Positions 1 to 7,921 of a DNA stretch of 64,000 bases are shown one piece after another. Source of the stretch: Phormidesmis sp963789215 (lineage in GTDB: Bacteria; Cyanobacteriota; Cyanobacteriia; Phormidesmidales; Phormidesmidaceae); contig CAWBJY010000005.1 of assembly GCA_963789215.1 (NCBI GenBank), positions 124,001-188,000 on the forward strand. Reading direction: 5' to 3'. The notes beneath the pieces were generated by a model. That model did no database searches and had not been told where the DNA came from. It saw only the letters and a program-made list of their open reading frames with translations. The translations under genes and the position numbers were made by a program. The stretch's first letter is position 1. Each line of letters starts with the position of its first letter.

Positions 1-64
1 TGATGTTGCCGACGCGCTCCCACTGGGGCGCTTTTACCCGTAACCAATCTGGCTTGACTACCAC
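1..64 (-). CDS. lipA: Lipoyl synthase LipA, N-terminal fragment (runs off the window)
   Basis: The minus strand from base 64 to the window edge opens with GTG and reads MVVKPDWLRVKAPQWERVGN, the conserved start of cyanobacterial lipoyl synthases. LipA is a radical-SAM enzyme that inserts two sulfurs into octanoyl groups on the E2 and H proteins. Only about 21 codons are present; the iron-sulfur cysteine motifs lie outside the window. GTG at 62-64 is the best start: the frame stays open upstream to a TGA near base 170 but has no ATG. The identification rests on this short signature. Confidence 0.75.
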   Translation of the reverse strand, partial: MVVKPDWLRVKAPQWERVGNI

Positions 65-222
65 GCTAGAACTGCCTTCGTAAGGTTTTGATAAGGTGCA
101 AAGAGTAATTCTAGCAAGGGATGCTTGTCCTGCCGGATGAATTATCTTGGGTGAGGTAAGGTTGTATCAAAGTGAGCCTGGAAAGATTGAGTTGAGCACT
201 GAGTTGAGCATCGAATTAGACC

Positions 223-870
223 ATGCGTAGACAGCCTGCTTTTCTGCGCTGCGTGGTGATGCTTTGCTTTAGTTCGGCGATCGCACTGGCAGCTTTTGAG
301 TGGCGCAGTCCTATTCCTGAATTGGTGATTACGCCGGAAGAGACGCCTACGCTGAATCTGGGGTCTGAAAAGACGGGCATCGGCCAGTTGGTAAAGCTGA
401 GCTGGGCGCGAGAACAGCTGGCGGGCATCGATCCTTTTGCTAAGCCATCGGCTGAATTAGCAGCTAAGCCATCGCCGGTAGAGGCGGTGAGGCTGACGCT
501 ATCGCTGTCTGAGCGCGCTTTGGAAGTGCGATCGCCTGATGGGGCTACTACCGTTTACGAGGTTGCTGTAGGCCAAGACGACTGGCAAACCCCTACCGGT
601 GAATTTAGCATCCTTAGCAAACTAGAAAACCCGGCCTGGCAACACCCGCTGACCAAAGAAGAAATCCCACCTGGGCCAGACAATCCGCTAGGCACCCGAT
701 GGCTGGGGTTTTGGACGGATGGTCAGGCGCAGATTGGATTTCATGGTACAAACCAAGAGGATTTGATTGGCGAGGCAGTTTCGCACGGCTGCGTTAGAAT
801 GCGCAATCGTGATATTCAGGCGCTTTATAGCCAGGTAGCGGTTGGAACATCGGTGATCGTTGTTCCCTGA
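223..870 (+). CDS. L,D-transpeptidase (YkuD family), secreted
   Basis: The 215-residue protein has a hydrophobic N-terminal signal or anchor (about residues 7-25) and a YkuD catalytic domain over about 90-215. The family signature is visible as HGT at 174-176 and SHGCVRM around Cys190, the nucleophile. Such enzymes make 3-3 cross-links in peptidoglycan, or attach proteins to it, in the periplasm. The start is the ATG at 223; no strong ribosome-binding site is seen. It stands alone, pointing away from lipA. The family call is firm; which cross-link it makes cannot be told. Confidence 0.88.
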   Translation: MRRQPAFLRCVVMLCFSSAIALAAFEWRSPIPELVITPEETPTLNLGSEKTGIGQLVKLSWAREQLAGIDPFAKPSAELAAKPSPVEAVRLTLSLSERALEVRSPDGATTVYEVAVGQDDWQTPTGEFSILSKLENPAWQHPLTKEEIPPGPDNPLGTRWLGFWTDGQAQIGFHGTNQEDLIGEAVSHGCVRMRNRDIQALYSQVAVGTSVIVVP

Positions 871-999
871 ACTATTGGCTTGAATTATTGGACACAAGAA
901 AACGACCGCCAGAGATCTCTAGCAGTCGCTTTATTGTGTAGAGTTGTGCAAACGGGAGAAAGTGTTTGTGTTGGAGGCGCTCAGCGTTTTAGCAGTGGC

Positions 1000-1548
1000 C
1001 TATGCGGCTGGCTGCTGCTCGAAGTCGTGGGCGTAGTCTTTGAGCAACTTGTTAACTTGACCGAGTAAACCGCTGTCCTGCTGGCGCTGAATCTCTTTGC
1101 GCTCTGGGAAGAACTCAGGCTGGTTGAGGCTGCGGCCAACTGATTCAGTGACCTGTTGGCGAATGAGCTCGGATAGCTGGGCGCGAGCTTTGTCTCTTTG
1201 GTAGCTAGCGCCCTCCTCGGTGGTGGCATACAGGGGTGGCAAGCGGTTAAGCGCATAGGCAGCTACGTCGCCCAAGTCGAGGGTTTGGTCGCTTTTGGCT
1301 TCGACTTCGGCCACTTGAGAAATCGCTTCGGTTAAAACCAATTCTTCCATGACGTTGATAAACTGCTTGCGAGGGACGGCAACGACTTCGCCAGTGAGCA
1401 AGGAACCCATCAAACGGTCTAACGCCATATACTCTTCAATCGAAAGCTCGGAAGCCGTATCGCAAATACGCCCCACCTCAGCTTCCATTGCAGGGGTGAG
1501 GTAGCCGTCCTGCAACGCTTGTTCAACGATTTTTTCGATGCTGCTCAT
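1000..1548 (-). CDS. ComFB-domain protein (CdgR-like nucleotide second-messenger receptor)
   Basis: This is a 182-residue soluble protein. The central block NVMEELVLTEAI, then DVAAYALNRLPPLYAT and a helix rich in Arg and Gln, matches the ComFB family (late competence protein ComFB). In cyanobacteria ComFB proteins have been described as cyclic-nucleotide receptors (CdgR) affecting cell size or motility. That role is taken from the family, not shown here. N-terminal residues 1-55 are helical and acidic. The gene is monocistronic. The ligand is not predictable from sequence alone. Confidence 0.72.
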   Translation of the reverse strand: MSSIEKIVEQALQDGYLTPAMEAEVGRICDTASELSIEEYMALDRLMGSLLTGEVVAVPRKQFINVMEELVLTEAISQVAEVEAKSDQTLDLGDVAAYALNRLPPLYATTEEGASYQRDKARAQLSELIRQQVTESVGRSLNQPEFFPERKEIQRQQDSGLLGQVNKLLKDYAHDFEQQPAA

Positions 1549-1787
1549 GTCTGCACAAGACTCCGTTTAGTAGTTCTGCTATAAAAGTTCAGAGGAAACC
1601 GGTTCAAAAGAACTTCGAGGCACCTTTTATGCCCAAAGGGTTCTAATTCAATGAATCTTCGTTTCAATGATTCCCGTTATGTTGGCGGGATTGAACAGTA
1701 AATTCTGTAAGTTAGCAGGTCTAGAAAGCGTCCTGAAATAGGCATCTTGACTCAGAAACAGTAAGGTTGGACGTAGGCGTTGGCAGC

Positions 1788-2723
1788 CTATTCGACGCCA
1801 TCGTATCGCCACTGAACTGGATCAACCGCAATGCCATTTACGAAAAGTCCCCAGTGCAGGTTTGGCCCGGAGGCAAAGCCGGTAGACCCCATGTAGCCGA
1901 TGAGCTGTCCTTTTTCGACTATGTCGCCTTCTTTAACGGCGAAGCCCGATAGGTGAATCATGACGCTGGTGACGCCCTGGCCGTGGTCGATGCCGAGGGT
2001 GTTGCCGTTGAGTACGAAGCCGTCTTCTACTCGACCAACGACGATAATTTTACCGGCGGCGGGTGCGTAGATAGGAGAGCCGTTGCCCGCTGCGTAGTCT
2101 ACGCCTCGGTGGTAGTAGTCTTCGGCAAAGACGCCGTTGTAATAGCGCTGTAGGCCGTAAGTGGAGCTAACGTAGCCGGTGCTAGGGCGACCCATTGGCC
2201 CATTCCAGTAGCGCTGAGGGGTACGTAATGCTCGTAGTTCGTCTAGCCGGTCGAATTCGTAGTCTGTTCCTTCTAGGCCGGCGCTGGCTCCTGAAAGGGT
2301 GATGTATTGGGTAGGAAAGCTGCGAGCGCCGATGTTGACCGTTACGTTTTCGGTGCCTTCGCTGCCGTTGATTTGTATGGCTAGGTTTCCGGCTTTGGTG
2401 TTGGGGCTGGTGGGGACGAGGGCGCGGTAGCGATTGCCGGAGAGCATAAAGCTAGGATAGGTTTCGCCGCCAACGGTGACGGTGGGCGCTGCGCTGCCAG
2501 TTTCTGCGCGAATAACGACTGAGAGGGTGTCGCCGCGAACGGGGCTAGCGGGGAGTATTTGAACCTGGTAGGCTTGGGCTGGAATTGCGATCGCACTCCA
2601 GACAACAGCGGCTGAAAGGGTGGCTATAAACAGTAGCCACCGCTGTCTAGCCGATTTAATAGATAGCCGTTTGAGAATAGAGATAGCGGCGCTTTGGAGT
2701 GTTTTGAGACTTGAGAAGACCAT
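1788..2723 (-). CDS. M23 family metallopeptidase (LytM type), secreted
   Basis: The protein has 311 residues. A basic N-terminus and hydrophobic segment (about 28-48) end in AIPAQA, a signal-peptide-like site. An Ig-like beta domain covers about 55-135. The C-terminal LytM fold has the zinc ligands in HRGVD (His205, Asp209) and NLHWG (His290), with His257 in MIHLS. Family members cut peptidoglycan peptides or act as divisome and envelope activators. The active-site set looks complete, so hydrolase activity is plausible. It is transcribed alone from the 2.7-3.1 kb spacer. Confidence 0.88.
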   Translation of the reverse strand: MVFSSLKTLQSAAISILKRLSIKSARQRWLLFIATLSAAVVWSAIAIPAQAYQVQILPASPVRGDTLSVVIRAETGSAAPTVTVGGETYPSFMLSGNRYRALVPTSPNTKAGNLAIQINGSEGTENVTVNIGARSFPTQYITLSGASAGLEGTDYEFDRLDELRALRTPQRYWNGPMGRPSTGYVSSTYGLQRYYNGVFAEDYYHRGVDYAAGNGSPIYAPAAGKIIVVGRVEDGFVLNGNTLGIDHGQGVTSVMIHLSGFAVKEGDIVEKGQLIGYMGSTGFASGPNLHWGLFVNGIAVDPVQWRYDGVE

Positions 2724-3136
2724 AGTAACGATGGGTTAGGTCGGAACAGAAACGATCAAACCACTGCGCCATTTTCTCCTTCCAAACTATCTATATCCAA
2801 CCTATTTATATAAGTTTGATTTTATACAGCTTATAGCAGGAAGGCGTGACGCCTTTAGCAGCGATTTGATCAGCAATGACCATACCACTCTTACTGTCAG
2901 TCAATGGCTTTGCCTAGGACAGCTATTTGATAGTTGCAAGGTGTCACTTAGCGCGATCTATCTTAGGCAAAGGCTTTGTGGAGCTTACTGGTTACCTTCT
3001 TACTCAGCCCCAGTGGCTTCGAGCATTTCAACTCGCTATGAGCATTTCTCTTGATGTTCTGTAGATGTTTCTTAAGGCGGATTCGCGGGGGTGGCGACTT
3101 CGCTAAAAAGGCGAAATCCCCCTTACGGTTTTTGGT
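2724..3136. other. Gene-less spacer with two hairpins
   Basis: I see no convincing gene in these 413 bases. A short perfect hairpin lies at 2841-2855 (arms AAGGCG and CGCCTT). A larger imperfect one spans 3087-3122, where GGGGG pairs with CCCCC and TTCGC with GCGAA. It sits just upstream of yidD and could affect its leader. Promoters for the divergent M23 peptidase and yidD must lie here but no clear boxes stand out. Confidence 0.45.
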
Positions 3137-3433
3137 ATGCCTCCTCTTACTTTCAACAGAATGGTCCGCCGCAGCGCTATCTCTAGTATTAATGCCTATC
3201 AGCGCTATCTTTCTCCGCGTAAAGGGTTTGCCTGTCCTCATAGAGTGCTGCATCAGAGTGAGTCTTGTTCTGAATATGTAAAACAGACTTTGAGCCGTCA
3301 GGGTCTGTTTGCGGCTATTCAGGCTGCGCCTGAGCGTTTTCAAGCTTGTGGCTCGGCGGCGACTGCTCTGCGAATGAATGGGACTAGGCAGCAAGGGGGA
3401 TGTATTGTGATTCCCTGCTGTATTCCGATTTAA
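3137..3433 (+). CDS. yidD: Membrane protein insertion efficiency factor YidD
   Basis: The 98-residue protein matches YidD: INAYQRYLSP, then a Cys-containing SCSEYVKQTL block, and an RFQAC segment where the family has its third conserved Cys. YidD is a small membrane-associated protein that helps YidC/Oxa1 insert inner-membrane proteins. The usual YidD core is about 70-85 residues; here there is a C-terminal extension with more cysteines (GGCIVIPCC). The ATG at 3137 gives a short N-terminal lead before the core. It lies alone between the M23 peptidase and the glycosyltransferase. Confidence 0.82.
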   Translation: MPPLTFNRMVRRSAISSINAYQRYLSPRKGFACPHRVLHQSESCSEYVKQTLSRQGLFAAIQAAPERFQACGSAATALRMNGTRQQGGCIVIPCCIPI

Positions 3434-3647
3434 CGGTTGCTAAAATTGTTGGATCTCTGCTCACTTTTTAACGTGTCTCTTTAATGTGTATCTAAGGAGC
3501 GATTAAGCGATCGCCTGTGGAAAAAGATGCTGCTGATATCTCTCACCTAGCTATGGGCACAGATGCAACTTTGTAGAGAGGAACAAACAAGCGTAAGTTG
3601 TAAGAATTAGCGCAGACTTATCAGACTTATCAAAGGATTCTCTCCTT

Positions 3648-5045
3648 GTGCATTCTTCTAAAACGGTGCCTGTCGATCTCTCTGTTGTTTTTTCAAGTTC
3701 TGTCCAAGTTCCGCCCGTAGGCTTGCTGCCGTTTCAGGAGCAGTCTGCTCAAGCACAGCTATCTTTGGACTCGTCGCGCTTAAGAGACAGTCGTTTATCA
3801 CCACTAACTTCGACTTTGCCCTTATTAAGCTGCCGCGTTAGCGTTATCATCCCAGTTCGTAACGAGGCGGATAGTCTGCCAGCGGTGATTGAAGCATTAG
3901 CGTATCAGGTAGATGGGCAAGGTAGGGCGATTGATCTCGATCTGTATGAGGTTTTGGTGCTGGCTAATAACTGTACGGACAGTACGGTAGAGACGGTTAA
4001 GCGGTTGTGCGATCGCTACCCCCAGCTGCGGCTTCAGGTGATAGAGGTTTCTATTGCAAAAGAGATAGCGCATGTGGGAAAGGCTCGCCAAATGGTGATG
4101 GATGAAGCCTACCGAAGATTTTGTTTGATTGGGTTAGAAGGTCGCATTATTGCTTCTACAGATGGTGACACAGAAGTTGCACCTAACTGGATTAGCGCTT
4201 TGATAGAAGAGTTTGATAAGGGCATAGATGCTTTAGGCGGTCGGATTATTACTCGCCGAGCAGATACTCCAGGTATCAGTGCAAATATCTCTTTGTATTA
4301 TCTGCGTCGTCTGGCTCATGCCTATTTTGCTGCTCAAATAGAGTGCTGCCTAGATCCGCAGCCTCATGACTGTTGGCCTAGACATTTTCAGTACTGTGGG
4401 GCAAACATGGCCGTATCCGCAGAGATGTATGGCCAAGTAGGCGGAATGCCTCTGGTTCGGCACGAAGAAGACGTGGCGCTTTACCGCCGGTTGCAAGGGG
4501 CGGATGCGAAGATTCGCCATAGCCCAGCTGTGCGTGTTCTAACTAGCGCTAGGCAGGTGGGTAGAGCTACGGGAGGTCTTTCGGAGCTGCTCGAAACCCT
4601 TTCTCACGCTAGCTTGGAGCGTCAGCAGGTTTTTGTAGAGCTGCCTGAAGTTACCGAAGCGCGAATTGTTGTTCGAAGATATCTCAGGCAGATGCGAGCG
4701 GTGATTAAGGAAGAACAGTTTTTTAATGTTAAACAGTATGCTCGAACAGCTGATTTATTAGCGGCGGGTTTGGGGTTGTCTGCGGCTAGGCTGCGGCAGG
4801 CTGTTGAGAGTGCGCCTACGTTTGGAGCGCTAATTAGCACGCTTTCTAGCTATCAGATGGTGCCAGTGCAGCTGGCCACGACGGAGATTAGCGTTGCTAA
4901 TATGCACTTACGCCAGCGGTTGAGAAGTGTTCGCCAATCGTATGAGGATTTAACGAGCCAGAATCAGTTAGGGAGTCCGCACGTTTTATTAGAGGCGCTC
5001 CAGCAAGTCCAAGCGATACCGCTCCTCGCGCCTGCTTACCAGTGA
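3648..5045 (+). CDS. Family 2 glycosyltransferase
   Basis: The 465-residue protein starts at GTG 3648, with AAAGGA a few bases upstream. After about 62 poorly conserved residues comes a GT-A fold: VSVIIPVRNEADS (nucleotide-sugar site), the acidic STDGDTEVAP motif that would bind the metal and sugar nucleotide, and RHEEDVALYRRL as the likely catalytic acidic motif. The C-terminal 130 residues look helical. The sugar and acceptor are unknown. It converges on a methyltransferase and overlaps that gene's 3' end by 57 bp. The association with PIG-L, NodS-like and acyl-CoA dehydrogenase genes is seen in other bacteria, which suggests a shared glycoconjugate pathway (inference). Confidence 0.85.
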   Translation: MHSSKTVPVDLSVVFSSSVQVPPVGLLPFQEQSAQAQLSLDSSRLRDSRLSPLTSTLPLLSCRVSVIIPVRNEADSLPAVIEALAYQVDGQGRAIDLDLYEVLVLANNCTDSTVETVKRLCDRYPQLRLQVIEVSIAKEIAHVGKARQMVMDEAYRRFCLIGLEGRIIASTDGDTEVAPNWISALIEEFDKGIDALGGRIITRRADTPGISANISLYYLRRLAHAYFAAQIECCLDPQPHDCWPRHFQYCGANMAVSAEMYGQVGGMPLVRHEEDVALYRRLQGADAKIRHSPAVRVLTSARQVGRATGGLSELLETLSHASLERQQVFVELPEVTEARIVVRRYLRQMRAVIKEEQFFNVKQYARTADLLAAGLGLSAARLRQAVESAPTFGALISTLSSYQMVPVQLATTEISVANMHLRQRLRSVRQSYEDLTSQNQLGSPHVLLEALQQVQAIPLLAPAYQ

Positions 5046-5591
5046 TTGATAGGTTGTGCCTACTGATTGCAAGAAAGCATCGTGAACTTCATCTCCTGTG
5101 AGCGGGTAGCTTGCTACGTAGGGCGTCCAATGGACTAACAGCAGATGTCCACCGGGTTCTAGGTGGTCGGCAATTTTCTGTTGAGCCGTCTGCAAGTCTT
5201 TTTTGCTCCAGTAGTAGCCTACTTCTGAAACCAGGGTGAGATCGAAGGTGCGATTCGGGTATTGATGAGGAACTTGCATGACCTCGAATTTTACGTGGGA
5301 GAGGGCTTGGCAGCGCTCTTTTGCTCTTGCCTGCGCCTGTTCTGATACGTCTATGGACAATAAGGATTGGCAGCGAGCGGCTAGCTTTTGTGTGAGAACG
5401 CCGATAGAGCCACCAATTTCAAAGCCTGCTCGATAGGTTTCTTTAGGGAGTGCGGCAATGGTTGCTGCGTATTTTTTGGCTTCGTATTCGCTGGTTTCAA
5501 AATTCCAGGGGTCGATGTTGGCGGCGTACATCTTTTCGAAGTAGTCGGGTGGGAGAGAGGCGGCGTCTGCGTTTTGAGGGGCTGAGGGCAT
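4989..5591 (-). CDS. NodS-like SAM-dependent methyltransferase
   Basis: The frame is open further upstream, but the real start is the ATG at 5591, giving 200 residues. That ATG shares its A with the PIG-L stop (TAATG), so the two are translationally coupled. Visible marks are DPWNFETSEYEAKKYA near the N-terminus, SAM motif I FEIGGSIGVLTQKLA, and SEVGYYWS, all typical of NodS-type methyltransferases. NodS itself N-methylates a deacetylated glucosamine in Nod-factor synthesis. Sitting after a PIG-L deacetylase, a similar deacetylate-then-methylate order is an attractive inference, but the substrate is unknown. Confidence 0.82.
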   Translation of the reverse strand: MPSAPQNADAASLPPDYFEKMYAANIDPWNFETSEYEAKKYAATIAALPKETYRAGFEIGGSIGVLTQKLAARCQSLLSIDVSEQAQARAKERCQALSHVKFEVMQVPHQYPNRTFDLTLVSEVGYYWSKKDLQTAQQKIADHLEPGGHLLLVHWTPYVASYPLTGDEVHDAFLQSVGTTYQSLVSRREERYRLDLLERL

Positions 5592-6316
5592 TAGAGGGAC
5601 TCTAGATAGGTTTCGTAGGGGGAGATGAGATTGTTGAGCATTGCGGCGGTGAGCCGAAAGCCGTTGGGATCGTCGTTGATGAGATTTGTTGTTTGAGATC
5701 GGTGAGCCATAACGGCTTGTCTTTTGATATTTTCGACCTGGCTGATGTCTAGTCGCCAGCCGGTTTCGCCGGTGGGTAAAGCGGATAGTCCTGCGGCGCG
5801 ATCGCCCCAAATTGAATACATGAGCTGGCGAGGTGGCTGCGGCCAGGATTGCAAACAGTGGTGCACAATTTGCCAGGTTGCCTGGTGGTCGCAGTGCTGG
5901 TCGAACTGCCAGGGGATAAGAATGAGATCGGGTGAGATGGATTGAAGGGCGCGATCGCACTGCTGCACGGCGCTGGCAAAGTTGTCTGCTCCCAGTTGAG
6001 GCACTGCTGTGTCGGGCCATCTAAAAAAGGTGGTGCTATTGGCGGCAACGCCTAGTATTTCTAGGGCTGATAGAGCCTCGGATTCTCTGATTTTTCTGAG
6101 CTTTTTAGCTGGGAAGCGGATGGAACTGGGATGAGACTGGGTGCCGTCGCTCATGATGAGCACTTGAACTGGGACATTGTGCTGGCGGAAAAGGGCGATC
6201 GCACCGCCGCAGCCTAGTGTTTCATCGTCGGGATGTGGAGCAACTACAACAACTTGATGGTAAGAGAGCAGATCTTCTATTGTTTTTACCGGGAGGGAGG
6301 CGATTTCTATAGCCAC
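5591..6316 (-). CDS. PIG-L (LmbE-like) family deacetylase
   Basis: The 241-residue protein carries the zinc-binding motif PHPDDETLGCGG at about residues 27-38 and a downstream HCDHQATW segment (about 140) that supplies further His/Asp ligands. PIG-L enzymes remove acetyl groups from N-acetylglucosaminyl compounds such as GlcNAc-PI or mycothiol and bacillithiol precursors. It overlaps the upstream acyl-CoA dehydrogenase by 10 bp and the downstream methyltransferase by 1 bp, so the three form a tightly coupled operon. The substrate is not predictable; the thiol-cofactor role seems less likely in this context. Confidence 0.88.
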   Translation of the reverse strand: MAIEIASLPVKTIEDLLSYHQVVVVAPHPDDETLGCGGAIALFRQHNVPVQVLIMSDGTQSHPSSIRFPAKKLRKIRESEALSALEILGVAANSTTFFRWPDTAVPQLGADNFASAVQQCDRALQSISPDLILIPWQFDQHCDHQATWQIVHHCLQSWPQPPRQLMYSIWGDRAAGLSALPTGETGWRLDISQVENIKRQAVMAHRSQTTNLINDDPNGFRLTAAMLNNLISPYETYLESL

Positions 6317-7542
6317 AGCTCTCTAGCGGGTTCTGACTGCGCTAAAACGTATTCGCCGACGCCAGTTAAGGACGCGTCGAAGGCGGGCTGCCTGAGATAT
6401 AGGGTTAGATCTCGGATGATGCGCTCCATGGGATGGGGGGGTAATAGTCCTTGGGTGCCAATGCAGCGCTCGGATAGCTGCATCATGTCCATACAAATTT
6501 GCTCGATGGCGGTTCTGACCATGTTGCAGTAGCTGACTAGCTGGGCGCTGTCTGGGCGATCGCGATCGGGCATGTCGCCAAAGACGACGGCGTACTTTTC
6601 TATTTGCTCGGCGCTGCCCTGTAGCCACAGGTTGCCTTGTTCGAGTGCGATCGCCATTTTGCCTAATCGCGCCTGCTGGTGTGGATGATCTGTTCGTCCT
6701 AAATCTTGTAGATACTGACGCGTTGCGTCGAATAGGGCTTCGGCTCCGCCTAGCTGAACAGCTGCAAACCTAACTACGCCGCCGCTTAGCCAGGGCTGAC
6801 GAAAGTAATCTCCGGGCTGACCGATTAGCTCGTTGGGGCCAACTTCTACGCCGGTAAAGTCAACTTTGTAGCTGGCCGAGGCGCGCATTCCCGGCGGCTG
6901 CCACCAGTCAGGATTTACCTTTACCTCTACTTTTTCTATGGGCACGATGCACATTTGCCAACTGCCATCTGGCAGCGCACCGTTCACAAAAGGCCGTTCT
7001 ACATGCCCGCAGCCCGAGCAGAATGTTTTACTCCCTTCAATTCTGTAGCGACCGCCTCCTATTGGCTGTAGCTTTACGCCGTCTGCCGACTCTGCATTCC
7101 AAATGCCAAAGGATTTGCCCTGTTTGGCATCTTTGGCAAAGGCTCGAATTTGTTCGGGTGTGCCGAAGGTTTGCACTAGCTGAAGCCCATTTATATGCCC
7201 TTCGAACACTCTGCCGAGCGATAGGTTGCCGCGACCGACTTGCTTTAACACCTGTAGGAGTAGGCCCATCTGACCAGACTGAAATCCTAGTCCGCAGCCG
7301 CCTAGGTCGGGGTGAAGCGTTGCGCTTAATAGCCCAGCCTCTGCTAACTTGCCAAATGCTTTGCTGGGAAAGCCGCCGATGCGATCTACAGAAGCTGCGT
7401 CTTCGGCGGCTTCGTTGGCAATTTGATTGATAATTTCTAGTAGAGAAACTGATAAGTCGGCGAATTCGACCGGTGGCTGTGGCGGGAAGTCGGCAGATTT
7501 GTTTTCAGGGCGATTTCTGGGGCGAATAGATGCAACAGTCAT
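6307..7542 (-). CDS. Acyl-CoA dehydrogenase-like flavoprotein
   Basis: The 411-residue protein has the three-part acyl-CoA dehydrogenase layout: an N-terminal helical domain (LRE-type GGFPSKAFGKLAEAGL), a beta domain around FGIWNAESADG and SKTFCSGCGHV, and a C-terminal helical domain. It is the first gene of the minus-strand operon with the PIG-L and NodS-like genes. I could not place a clear catalytic glutamate, so it may be a flavin oxidase, monooxygenase-type or otherwise divergent member rather than a beta-oxidation enzyme. An acyl-group or flavin step on a glycoconjugate is a guess from context. Confidence 0.78.
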   Translation of the reverse strand: MTVASIRPRNRPENKSADFPPQPPVEFADLSVSLLEIINQIANEAAEDAASVDRIGGFPSKAFGKLAEAGLLSATLHPDLGGCGLGFQSGQMGLLLQVLKQVGRGNLSLGRVFEGHINGLQLVQTFGTPEQIRAFAKDAKQGKSFGIWNAESADGVKLQPIGGGRYRIEGSKTFCSGCGHVERPFVNGALPDGSWQMCIVPIEKVEVKVNPDWWQPPGMRASASYKVDFTGVEVGPNELIGQPGDYFRQPWLSGGVVRFAAVQLGGAEALFDATRQYLQDLGRTDHPHQQARLGKMAIALEQGNLWLQGSAEQIEKYAVVFGDMPDRDRPDSAQLVSYCNMVRTAIEQICMDMMQLSERCIGTQGLLPPHPMERIIRDLTLYLRQPAFDASLTGVGEYVLAQSEPARELWL

Positions 7543-7921
7543 AGAATTATCCGCAGGGCGATTGGACAGGGCTGGCGCGTGAATTGAGCAATGAAGGGAT
7601 ATTAGCTGCTAGAGACTTTTGGCAAAATGGGCTTGCCTAGCTTTATGTAAGTATCTATGTAATTAACAGAGATGATAAAAGCCTATGCTCTGTCGAAGTA
7701 CAGAGATGCGGTTGAGGTGTAGGCGTGTTTTTGAAGGAAGTAACCCTGACGGATGATGGAAGTGGGTTATTCGTCTCGTAGTCTGTTGGTACGTGTTGGC
7801 GGCTATAGATTGGCGGCTATAGATCTGCGGCGATGGAAGCATGGTTTTAGCAGGAGACTTCGAATAAAAGCTGCCGCTAATAAAACTACAGCGAAAAATT
7901 TACGGTAAAAAAAGACTGCGA
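7543..7921. other. Divergent promoter spacer with a 14-bp tandem duplication
   Basis: The spacer lies between the divergent acyl-CoA dehydrogenase operon and the photolyase. It must hold both promoters, but no clear consensus boxes stand out. An exact 14-bp tandem duplication, TGGCGGCTATAGAT twice, occupies 7797-7810 and 7811-7824, about 100 bp upstream of the photolyase ATG. No small gene or RNA was recognised. Confidence 0.5.

Noticed and set aside
2866..3281. Small plus-strand ORFs upstream of yidD
   Set aside because: No family likeness; they overlap hairpins and the yidD start in other frames.
5592..6020. Long upstream part of the methyltransferase frame (to 6020)
   Set aside because: It lies antisense-free but inside the PIG-L gene in another frame, is Arg/His-rich, and the TAATG coupling at 5591 marks the true start.
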